A DNA stretch of 10,598 nucleotides, from contig DCAJ01000023.1 of the NCBI GenBank assembly GCA_002311455.1, positions 31,670 to 42,267 on the forward strand, given 5' to 3'. Positions within the stretch are counted from its first letter, which is position 1; every line of letters starts with the position of its first letter. The DNA comes from Anaerolineales bacterium UBA1136. Lineage in GTDB: Bacteria; Chloroflexota; Anaerolineae; Anaerolineales; UBA11657. A program made the translations under genes and the position numbers. Below the pieces are notes generated by a model. It worked only from the letters and a program-made list of their open reading frames with translations, did not search any database and was not told where the DNA came from. Shown in pieces: positions 1 to 6,933 of this stretch.

Positions 1-1275
1 TCAGCACTAGTTGCATCACCGGTTGACTCATCTGGAAACGTAGATTTCCTTGCATATCATTTCAAAACCTCAAAAGATGTGCCACAACAAGTATTTCAAC
101 CAATTTACGCAAAGTTAGGACAAGTTGCTGAAATCACTGGATTCCGACTACCAGAATTACAACCTGAAGATAATCTAATGGTAGATCTTAGAATGAGTGT
201 TTTGAACCCTGATCAAAACGATTATCGATTTGTAACAGACCTAGTGGATGCATGGGGTTATCATTGGAATCAGGGATTTAATGACAGTTTCCGCTCTAGT
301 CAGTGGAAGTCAGGAGACGTAATCATTGTCCGGATCCAAATACCTCTGACAACTGGGATGCCTCCTGGGGAGTACAAATTGGCCATGACAATTTACTCTC
401 CTAGCATGAACCAAACTCTGGCGGCTACATCTGAACATGGCAAGGTATCTAGCACTGCACAAATAGGTCCAATACAAATCGAACTTTCTACGCAAATGAA
501 AGACCCACCTATTCCTCAGTATGTCACATCAGATACCTTCGGCAATCTTGAGCTATTTGGGTATGATCTGTCCCAGAAGACATATAAGCCGGGTGCTATT
601 CTTCCGCTATCTCTGTACTGGCGTGCTATTAACGCAATAAATCAAAACCAAGTTATCAGTTTGATGTTAAACAACCAAATCATAGACTCTTCTGAGCCAG
701 TAAGAGGTACTTACCCTACTAACCAATGGGTATCTGGAGAAATAGTCATTGACCATCGACACATCAGAATACCTAGGGATGTAAGTCCCGGAAAGCACAA
801 CCTAACTATTACAACTTCTACACTCAACGACTCAGCAGAAAAGATAAATCTAATGCCAATAGAAATCGAGAAGATTACTAGAGTATGGGAAACTACCATC
901 ACTGAAAATCCCACTGATTTCACACTTGGTAGCACATTCAAACTTGTGGGATACAACATAACGTTTGACCCACAATTTAGCATACAACTTAATTGGAAAA
1001 GCTTGCAAGTGACAGATACTGATTTCACAGTTTTCGTGCACGCTTTTAATTCGGACAATATATTAATTGGTCAGAGTGATAGTCAACCAGTAGGAAGCAC
1101 CTACCCAACTAGCTTGTGGATACCAAATGAATATATAGTGGATACTCATCCTATCTTACTTATTCCGGGAGAATATGACATCAAAATCGGAATGTATTTG
1201 CCAGAAACAGGCGAGCGTTTAACTATAACTAAAGGTAATGATGCAATTGAAATAAATGATCTAACTGTTCCGTAA
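1..1275 (+). CDS. C-terminal part of a probable membrane glycosyltransferase (GT39-like) with three beta-sandwich modules; 5' end outside window
   Basis: The frame is open from base 1 to a TAA at 1273-1275, giving 424 visible residues, so the gene starts upstream of the window. The ATG-like GTG at 79 is internal and not a credible start. No membrane segment is visible. The visible part is a soluble, beta-rich, probably extracytoplasmic tail. It holds three diverged copies of one module, each with a Trp-x(2)-Gly/Asn-Glu/Asp element followed 16-20 residues later by a Pro-Gly-Glu/Lys turn: W102/PPGEY 121-125, W243/SPGK 262-265, and W373/IPGEY 388-392. Copies 2 and 3 share a TYPT motif before the Trp. 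I recall such tails at the C-terminus of GT39/ArnT-like glycosyltransferases in Chloroflexota, where the N-terminal half is a multi-spanning GT-C domain. That half is not visible, so the enzyme assignment is inference. A non-enzymatic surface protein is the main alternative. The downstream polyprenol-sugar synthase and flippase genes agree with a glycan role. Confidence 0.6.
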   Translation, partial: SALVASPVDSSGNVDFLAYHFKTSKDVPQQVFQPIYAKLGQVAEITGFRLPELQPEDNLMVDLRMSVLNPDQNDYRFVTDLVDAWGYHWNQGFNDSFRSSQWKSGDVIIVRIQIPLTTGMPPGEYKLAMTIYSPSMNQTLAATSEHGKVSSTAQIGPIQIELSTQMKDPPIPQYVTSDTFGNLELFGYDLSQKTYKPGAILPLSLYWRAINAINQNQVISLMLNNQIIDSSEPVRGTYPTNQWVSGEIVIDHRHIRIPRDVSPGKHNLTITTSTLNDSAEKINLMPIEIEKITRVWETTITENPTDFTLGSTFKLVGYNITFDPQFSIQLNWKSLQVTDTDFTVFVHAFNSDNILIGQSDSQPVGSTYPTSLWIPNEYIVDTHPILLIPGEYDIKIGMYLPETGERLTITKGNDAIEINDLTVP

Positions 1276-1304
1276 AAACTATTCCAATGTAATATCACTA
1301 TATT

Positions 1305-1320
1305 TAGAATCTGTTAGAAT
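1305..1320 (+). promoter_or_regulatory. Candidate promoter -10 region with a duplicated TTAGAATC element, upstream of the cyclophilin gene
   Basis: In the 74-base gap before the cyclophilin gene the octamer TTAGAATC occurs twice, at 1304-1311 and 1314-1321, exactly 10 bases apart. Each contains TAGAAT, five of six matches to a sigma70 -10 box. The possible -35 hexamers at the right spacing match the consensus only 3 of 6, so the promoter call is weak. The second copy would place the transcript start near 1327, leaving room for the ribosome site AAGGA at 1336-1340. The repeat could instead be a regulator site or chance in AT-rich DNA. Confidence 0.3.
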
Positions 1321-1349
1321 CGCACGTATATGCTTAAGGAAACACAAAA

Positions 1350-2027
1350 ATGAAACAACAAAAACAGTCAAGAGGCCTAAATCAAGCTCCAAAAGCACAG
1401 CCTAACGCAACTCGGTGGATAATAACTGCAGTGGCAGCAATCGCACTGATGATACTATTATTTGCATTGATTCAGACTCAATCAAATGAAGAAATTTTAT
1501 CGGAGGAATCTATAGTGTCTAAATTAGAGTGGTCTAGCCCACCAGCAATGATAATCGACCCACAAAAACAATATGCTGTTCTTATAGAAACGGAGTTAGG
1601 TAATATAGTATTACGCCTTTTTGACAATGAATCACCTATAACTGTCAATAATTTCGTGTTTCTTGCACAGCAAGGCTATTATGATGGAGTTGCTTTTCAT
1701 CGTGTAATTCATGATTTTATGGTACAGGGTGGTGATCCAACTGGGACCGGTTCTGGAGGTCCTGGATACATGTTTGAAGATGAAGTAGATAATGGGCTAA
1801 AGTTTGATAGACCAGGACTTCTAGCGATGGCTAATTCCGGTCCTAATACTAATGGCAGTCAGTTTTTCATTACTCATGTAGCCACGCCACACCTAAATGG
1901 CCTTCACACTATATATGGGGAAGTTGTTGAGGGAATGAGTACCGTCTTTGCAATACCCGAGCGTAATCCGCAGAACGCCAAAGATCCAGGTATTATTATG
2001 AAAAAGGTAACAATAAGCGAAGAATAA
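1350..2027 (+). CDS. Membrane-anchored cyclophilin-type peptidyl-prolyl cis-trans isomerase
   Basis: The 225-residue protein catalyses cis-trans isomerisation of X-Pro bonds. A basic N-terminus (1-22) precedes one hydrophobic segment (about 23-42). There is no lipobox Cys or clear cleavage site, so it is most likely an N-terminal anchor with the catalytic domain outside the membrane, acting in folding of exported proteins. The cyclophilin domain spans about 75-224. Residues equivalent to the human CypA active site are present: R118, F123, M124, Q126, A161-N162, Q171, F173, L182 and H186. CypA Trp121 is replaced by H181, which usually predicts low cyclosporin sensitivity. The start is secure: AAGGA at 1336-1340 lies 9 bases upstream, and an in-frame TAA at 1335-1337 excludes an earlier start. 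It sits between two envelope-glycan genes, but this does not prove that it serves them. Confidence 0.93.
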   Translation: MKQQKQSRGLNQAPKAQPNATRWIITAVAAIALMILLFALIQTQSNEEILSEESIVSKLEWSSPPAMIIDPQKQYAVLIETELGNIVLRLFDNESPITVNNFVFLAQQGYYDGVAFHRVIHDFMVQGGDPTGTGSGGPGYMFEDEVDNGLKFDRPGLLAMANSGPNTNGSQFFITHVATPHLNGLHTIYGEVVEGMSTVFAIPERNPQNAKDPGIIMKKVTISEE

Positions 2028-2032
2028 TATTA

Positions 2033-2068
2033 CCTTGTACTTAAAGCCATTTTTTGGCTCCTGCAAGG
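2033..2068 (+). other. Nested inverted repeat in the gap before the GT2 gene
   Basis: An inner 5-bp stem, AGCCA (2045-2049) with TGGCT (2055-2059), closes a five-T loop. It lies inside an outer 5-bp match, CCTTG (2033-2037) with CAAGG (2064-2068). No T-run follows the stem, so it is not a good intrinsic terminator. The right outer arm overlaps an AAGGA at 2065-2069, but that is 21 bases from the start codon, too far for a normal ribosome site. Function unknown; it may be a transcript-stabilising hairpin or chance. Confidence 0.35.
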
Positions 2069-2090
2069 AATAACGAAGTAACAAATATAT

Positions 2091-2831
2091 ATGAGAACTG
2101 CAGTCGTGCTGCCCACTTATAACGAATCACAAAACATCGAGAGCATGATTGCTGCATTACTAGCCCTGGAAATTGGCCAAATCAATATTCTTGTAGTGGA
2201 CGACAACTCTCCGGATGGTACTGGGCAAATTGCAGATAAACTTGCAGAAAGCTTCCCAGAACAAGTTGAGGTACTGCATCGAATTGGTGAACGTGGTTTA
2301 GGTAGTGCATATATTGCAGGATTTAATCATGTGCTTGACACGGAAACAGATGCTGTAGTCCAAATGGATTCAGACTTTTCGCACTCACCACGCTATTTGC
2401 CGGAGATGCTAGCAAAGTTGGGAGAGCATGACGTAGTAGTGGGTTCACGCTATGTTGCCGGAGGCCGGCTGGACGAACATTGGGGCTTAGGACGCCGTTT
2501 ATTGAGTATATTTGCTAACAGGATATATACTCGTCTAATATTGCGTCTACATGTTCGTGACGTTACTGCAGGCTTCAAAATCTGGCGACGTAGTACATTG
2601 CTAGGGATTGGTCTGAAACGCATACGTTCAAACGGATATGTGTTTCAAGTAGAAATGGCATATCTGACCGAAAAGTTAGGGTATCGAGTAAAAGAGATGC
2701 CTATATATTTCGAAGACCGACGCATAGGCCGCTCGAAAATGTCGCAAAGAATCAAATTAGAGGCAGTATGGCGCACACTGCAGGTAGCTCAAAGACACCG
2801 TCGGTTAACACAGGCTGACCGTCAGCAGTGA
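2091..2831 (+). CDS. GT2 polyprenol-phosphate sugar synthase, DPM1/Ppm1 type (probable polyprenol monophosphomannose synthase)
   Basis: The 246-residue soluble GT-A enzyme should transfer a sugar from a nucleotide donor (GDP-mannose in the best-known members) to polyprenyl phosphate on the cytoplasmic face of the membrane. The family pattern is complete: PTYNE at 8-12; VVDDNSPDGT at 35-44 with nucleotide-binding D37-D38; the metal-binding DSD at 93-95; GSRYVAGG at 118-125; the amphipathic LSIFANR region and VTAGFK to 163; and the FEDRRIGRSKMS signature at 207-218. No C-terminal membrane helices follow, unlike CsbB- or GtrB-type enzymes, so this is the minimal DPM1 form. The sugar cannot be fixed from sequence: mannose is most likely, glucose or GlcNAc possible. 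An in-frame TAA at 2079-2081 rules out an earlier start. The ribosome site is weak. Its TGA overlaps the next gene's GTG, implying coupled translation and joint work with that protein. Confidence 0.88.
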   Translation: MRTAVVLPTYNESQNIESMIAALLALEIGQINILVVDDNSPDGTGQIADKLAESFPEQVEVLHRIGERGLGSAYIAGFNHVLDTETDAVVQMDSDFSHSPRYLPEMLAKLGEHDVVVGSRYVAGGRLDEHWGLGRRLLSIFANRIYTRLILRLHVRDVTAGFKIWRRSTLLGIGLKRIRSNGYVFQVEMAYLTEKLGYRVKEMPIYFEDRRIGRSKMSQRIKLEAVWRTLQVAQRHRRLTQADRQQ

Positions 2832-5800
2832 AGCCTAACAAATTCTTTAGCAATCTGATTGTACCTCTGGCTCTAATACTGCCACCTCTGTTGCTATTGG
2901 CTAGCGTAACTATAGGCAACAAAACAATAATCCCTACAGAGAACTTGGTGCAGTTTGAGCCTTGGAAAACTGCCAATGCGAACTCTCTGATACAAGCCCC
3001 TGAAACCCCACATAACGCTTTACTATCTGATCTCGTACTAGAAAATTACGCATGGAAACGTTTCATACGGCATGCTATTGAAACGCGACAAATACCATTA
3101 TGGAATCCATACTTATTCGCTGGGACGCCATTCCTTGGAAATGGACAGCATTCTACTTTCTATCCATTTAGTATCTTATTCTACCTTTTACCACTAGCTA
3201 AAGCGTATGGATGGTTCATCCTTTCACAATATGTCTTAGCTGGTATAAACATGTACCTGTTTGCCCGAACGCTGCGGATTGGGCGTTGGGGTTCACTGGT
3301 TGGTGCCACCATCTATCAAATTAGCTTATTCATGGTGGTAAGTGCTGTATTTCCTATGATAATAGCAGGTGCTGTCTGGCTTCCTATGATATTGGTCTCA
3401 GTGGGAGGGCTGCTGCACAAAAAAAAGCTTTTTGGAAAATATTCGTCTATACCGTGGATTTCTTTAGGCGCAATATCAATCAGCCTCCAGATACTAGCTG
3501 GACACCCAGAAATTGTCGCCTACTCTCTGCTAATAGCAGGCGCGTACGCAGCCTGGCATTCATTAAATTTGATTTTCAGTAACCATAGAAAAGATCTTCT
3601 ACGGATTATATTTCATATGGGCTTACTGATCTTTTTTGGTCTGCTACTAGGTGCAATTCAGCTATTTCCATTGATAGAAGCAGCAGCTAATAATTTTCGC
3701 GTGGATACAGCAAGCCTGACAGAAGTGCGTGAATGGGGCTACCCTGTCAGGAGAATAATAACACTATTTATTCCAAATTTTTTTGGCAATCCTAGTCACC
3801 ACGGCTATTTTGACTGGTTCTCGCAAAATTGGACTCCAGTTAGCACCAACGTACTAGGAGAGCAGATTAGCACAATCGACTGGGGCATCAAGAATTATGT
3901 TGAGGGCGGAATGTACGTAGGTATACTGCCCCTTTTATTAGTAATAATAGCATTAACTAAATACTTTCATACAAAAGGTTTCGTATTAAACAATCACCCA
4001 GATATCGGGTTCTTTTTAGTACTAACTGTACTGAGTTTATCTTTTGTCTTTGGAACACCACTTTATGCATTGATTTACTACATGCCAGGCTTAGGTCAGC
4101 TGCATTCACCTTTTCGTTGGGTTTGGCCTTTGACCATATGTTTGGCCACATTAGCAGCCTATGGTACAGACGGACTAAGACACTCCAAACAATCTGACAA
4201 AAAAGTCTCCCATATCATGTTGGCACGTATTTCTATGTGGATTGGAGCCATAGTGACACTTAGTATGTTTCTAGTGTACATGTTTTTTAACTCGCTCGAA
4301 CCAATGCTTGACCGAGCTTTATGGAATCTAGCACAAGCCAGCAAGTCCTTCGCAGATACACGAATGTTTTTCTCCTATCAGTCCCGATGGATATTGCAGT
4401 TTGGAATAATGTTGAGTCTCAGTGGCTTTGTTTTATGGAAAACAATGGCATCAAAACGTAGAATATGGAAGTACACTCTGTGGTTACTTATTGTAGCTGA
4501 TCTTCTTTTAGCAGGTCAGGGATTCAATGCTAGCAGCAATCCCAAAATACTAGATTACAAACCGCCAATAGTAGATTTTTTACAGCAGGATGAAAGCTAC
4601 TGGCGCTTTACCACCTATGATCCAACTGGGGATAAGATCCTAAACGCTAATGCAGGTTGGCTGTTCGATATGGAGGATGTCCGTGGTTATGACTCTATAA
4701 TACCTGCCCAGTATGTTGATTACATGAAACTGATTGAACCACAGAATGAACTAAAATATAATCGTATATCCCCAATCACAAGCTGGAAGGGCCTACATTC
4801 CCCACTACTTGATATGTTGAATGTAAAGTACGTAATTAGTGAACAAAACATAAACAGCCCAGATAGGTTCGAACTGGTATATGAAGGGGAATTGCTAGTC
4901 TATCAAAACAAGCAGGTGCTGCCACGCGCCTACACACTGCCAACCAATTGTGTCACTGCAACCAATGACGTGACATCTGCTCTGCAGGAATATGATCCAC
5001 ACCATTTCATAGTTTTAGAAACACAGGATTTTGTTAATAATTCCAGGCCGACAAACACAGAGACAGTATGTCAAGTAGAGCCCGCTCAGATCACTTCGTC
5101 ACTACTGAACGAAGTTCAAATTGAGGCACAGCTGTATCAACCTGGATATCTGGTGTTGGCAGATTCATACTCCGATGGATGGAAAGCCTTTGTACATAGT
5201 GATGGAAATGAGGTAGAGACTAGAGCCGAAATAATAAGAGCCAATGGCAATTTCCGAGCATTATATCTAGACCAAGGTAAGCACTACGTGCGATTTAGTT
5301 ATAGTCCGCTCTCCTTTCGATTAGGCGGTGTGACATCAACCATATCAATTGCTACTTTGTTGCTATTTGGGATTATATGGGTATGGCAAGTATTTTATAC
5401 AGAGAACACATCATCAGAGGTGCGTACTGTAGCTAAAAACAGTCTAGCACCTATGGGATTCAATTTATTGAACCGCAGCATTGATTTCATATTCGCCATG
5501 TTTTACCTACGTATGCTAGGACCTTCTGAAGCTGGTAATTATGCAACCGCTATAGTAATTATTGGATGGTTTGAAATCTGGACTAATTTTGGTCTCAACA
5601 CTTGGCTAACTCGTGAAGCTTCGAGAAATCGTGACTCTATAAACCAATATCTATCAAATAGCACCATCTTCCGGCTAGTTCTGGGATTGTTGACCATGCC
5701 GGTGTTTCTCGGAGCTATCGCTCTATACCAACGGAATACCGGTTTACTAGGTGGCGACACTGTTCTGGCAATAATACTACTTGCTATAGGTATGATATTT

Positions 5801-6895
5801 TCTTCGATATCAACGGGTTTGACCGCCGTGTTCTATGCTTATGAAAAGGCTGAGCACCCAGCAGCTGTAAGCAGTTTCAGCACTATTTTGAAAGTAGCCC
5901 TAGGATTAATTGCACTAATTCTAGGATATGGTTTTGTTGGCCTTGCTGGTGTCAGCATAATGGTAAATGTGATTACGATGATTACACTATTCATGATAGT
6001 ACGAAAATTATTTTTCAGACCACATGCCGATTTTAGTATGGATCTACAACGAAATATGACTGCAGCATCCTTTCCTCTAATGATCAACCATTTGCTAGCA
6101 ACTGTGTTTTTCAAGATAGACATACCTATGATTCGCACCATGCGTGGTCAAGCTGAAGTGGGACGTTACAGCACGGCGTATAAGTTCATTGAAGCTTTCA
6201 ATATAATTCCTGCATTTTTCACCTTTGCTCTATTTCCATTGATGAGCAGACAAGCCGAGAATGATCGTGCGGCATTAACTAGGACCTACCATTTAGCTAT
6301 CAAATTGCTTTTTGCTGTATCACTGCCAGTGGCAGTGATAACTAGTTTTCTGGCCACACCTTTAGTCCGACTTCTCGGTGGACAAGATTTTCTTCCAGAA
6401 GGGGCATTAGCACTACAATTAATGATATGGTCTATTCCCTTTGGATGGATCAATAGCGTAACTAACTATCTTATGATTACTATCGGGCAAATACGTGTAA
6501 TAACACGATCATTCATAATTGCAACAGTTCTCAATATTGTAGTAAATGCAATCTTCATACCAGTCTTTGGATTTCGAGCAGCAGCTCTATCAACTATTTT
6601 GTCAGAAATAATACTAGGTGTGCTATTTCAATGGACCTTGTATCGTCAATTAAATCCTACGCCATGGATACAATTGTTTGGCAAAATAGTCGCTGCGGCA
6701 GCCTTTATGAGTGTAATAACATGGATAGGATTACAATGGAATCTCTTGTTAGGATTAATTGTAGGCATAAGTGCTTATATTTCCACTATGATATACATCG
6801 GAGTTTTTGATTCTCGGGAGATAAGTATGATAGTAGATTTAATGCCACAATCAATAAAAGATCGTATTACTAGTGTATGGCAAAAAAATAATTGA
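2828..6895 (+). CDS. Fusion of a YfhO-like GT-C membrane protein with a Wzx/MOP-type polysaccharide flippase
   Basis: One uninterrupted 1355-residue frame carries two modules. Residues about 1-857 resemble YfhO, a GT-C type protein of about that length. They show a first helix (10-30), an acidic loop after it (E38, E44), the hallmark WNPYLFAGTP with following FYPFSILFYLLP (92-122), about a dozen further helices, an extracytoplasmic domain (about 570-832) with the typical GYDSI (620-624) and LNVKYVI (664-670) elements, and a closing helix (834-857). Residues about 868-1355 form a full flippase of usual length (about 480) with many helices, including the family's LGPSEAGNYA start region (897-906). 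The 858-872 linker should be cytoplasmic, matching the expected cytoplasmic N-terminus of a flippase, so both halves could fold correctly. The likely role is to move a lipid-linked sugar across the membrane and transfer it to a surface acceptor. The start is GTG, overlapping the GT2 stop by four bases, with no good ribosome site, so it is probably translationally coupled. Substrate and acceptor are unknown. Confidence 0.85.
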   Translation: MKPNKFFSNLIVPLALILPPLLLLASVTIGNKTIIPTENLVQFEPWKTANANSLIQAPETPHNALLSDLVLENYAWKRFIRHAIETRQIPLWNPYLFAGTPFLGNGQHSTFYPFSILFYLLPLAKAYGWFILSQYVLAGINMYLFARTLRIGRWGSLVGATIYQISLFMVVSAVFPMIIAGAVWLPMILVSVGGLLHKKKLFGKYSSIPWISLGAISISLQILAGHPEIVAYSLLIAGAYAAWHSLNLIFSNHRKDLLRIIFHMGLLIFFGLLLGAIQLFPLIEAAANNFRVDTASLTEVREWGYPVRRIITLFIPNFFGNPSHHGYFDWFSQNWTPVSTNVLGEQISTIDWGIKNYVEGGMYVGILPLLLVIIALTKYFHTKGFVLNNHPDIGFFLVLTVLSLSFVFGTPLYALIYYMPGLGQLHSPFRWVWPLTICLATLAAYGTDGLRHSKQSDKKVSHIMLARISMWIGAIVTLSMFLVYMFFNSLEPMLDRALWNLAQASKSFADTRMFFSYQSRWILQFGIMLSLSGFVLWKTMASKRRIWKYTLWLLIVADLLLAGQGFNASSNPKILDYKPPIVDFLQQDESYWRFTTYDPTGDKILNANAGWLFDMEDVRGYDSIIPAQYVDYMKLIEPQNELKYNRISPITSWKGLHSPLLDMLNVKYVISEQNINSPDRFELVYEGELLVYQNKQVLPRAYTLPTNCVTATNDVTSALQEYDPHHFIVLETQDFVNNSRPTNTETVCQVEPAQITSSLLNEVQIEAQLYQPGYLVLADSYSDGWKAFVHSDGNEVETRAEIIRANGNFRALYLDQGKHYVRFSYSPLSFRLGGVTSTISIATLLLFGIIWVWQVFYTENTSSEVRTVAKNSLAPMGFNLLNRSIDFIFAMFYLRMLGPSEAGNYATAIVIIGWFEIWTNFGLNTWLTREASRNRDSINQYLSNSTIFRLVLGLLTMPVFLGAIALYQRNTGLLGGDTVLAIILLAIGMIFSSISTGLTAVFYAYEKAEHPAAVSSFSTILKVALGLIALILGYGFVGLAGVSIMVNVITMITLFMIVRKLFFRPHADFSMDLQRNMTAASFPLMINHLLATVFFKIDIPMIRTMRGQAEVGRYSTAYKFIEAFNIIPAFFTFALFPLMSRQAENDRAALTRTYHLAIKLLFAVSLPVAVITSFLATPLVRLLGGQDFLPEGALALQLMIWSIPFGWINSVTNYLMITIGQIRVITRSFIIATVLNIVVNAIFIPVFGFRAAALSTILSEIILGVLFQWTLYRQLNPTPWIQLFGKIVAAAAFMSVITWIGLQWNLLLGLIVGISAYISTMIYIGVFDSREISMIVDLMPQSIKDRITSVWQKNN
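6318..6340 (+). repeat. Perfect 10-bp inverted repeat with 3-base centre, inside the flippase module
   Basis: TATCACTGCC (6318-6327) and GGCAGTGATA (6331-6340) are exact reverse complements around AGT. The repeat encodes part of a hydrophobic helix of the flippase (about residues 1164-1171), so ordinary codons explain the protein sequence. The DNA symmetry is longer than most others I noticed in the window. It could form a hairpin in the long mRNA or be a protein-binding site. No function is established. Confidence 0.5.
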
Positions 6896-6896
6896 A

Positions 6897-6910
6897 AAGA
6901 AAGCTTTCTT
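6897..6910 (+). repeat. 14-bp perfect palindrome between the fusion gene and asnS
   Basis: AAGAAAGCTTTCTT starts two bases after the fusion gene's TGA and ends just upstream of the asnS ribosome site. As RNA it could only form a weak 5-bp stem with an AGCT loop. No T-run follows, so it is not an intrinsic terminator. A dimeric regulator site is possible but unsupported. Confidence 0.3.
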
Positions 6911-6933
6911 AGTTGACCTGAGAGGTTACAGTT

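Noticed and set aside
944..975. 7-bp inverted repeat TTGTGGG / CCCACAA in the first gene
   Set aside because: Short arms with an 18-base loop inside coding sequence; expected by chance.
711..1058. 115-codon minus-strand open frame inside the first gene
   Set aside because: Antisense to a coherent beta-module protein; the translation shows no family pattern.
2033..2068. Intrinsic terminator after the cyclophilin gene
   Set aside because: The T-run is in the loop, not after the stem, and the stem is only 5 bp.
6896..6933. T-box or other tRNA-sensing leader before asnS
   Set aside because: Only 38 bases separate the genes, far too short for a T-box, and no specifier or antiterminator pattern is seen.
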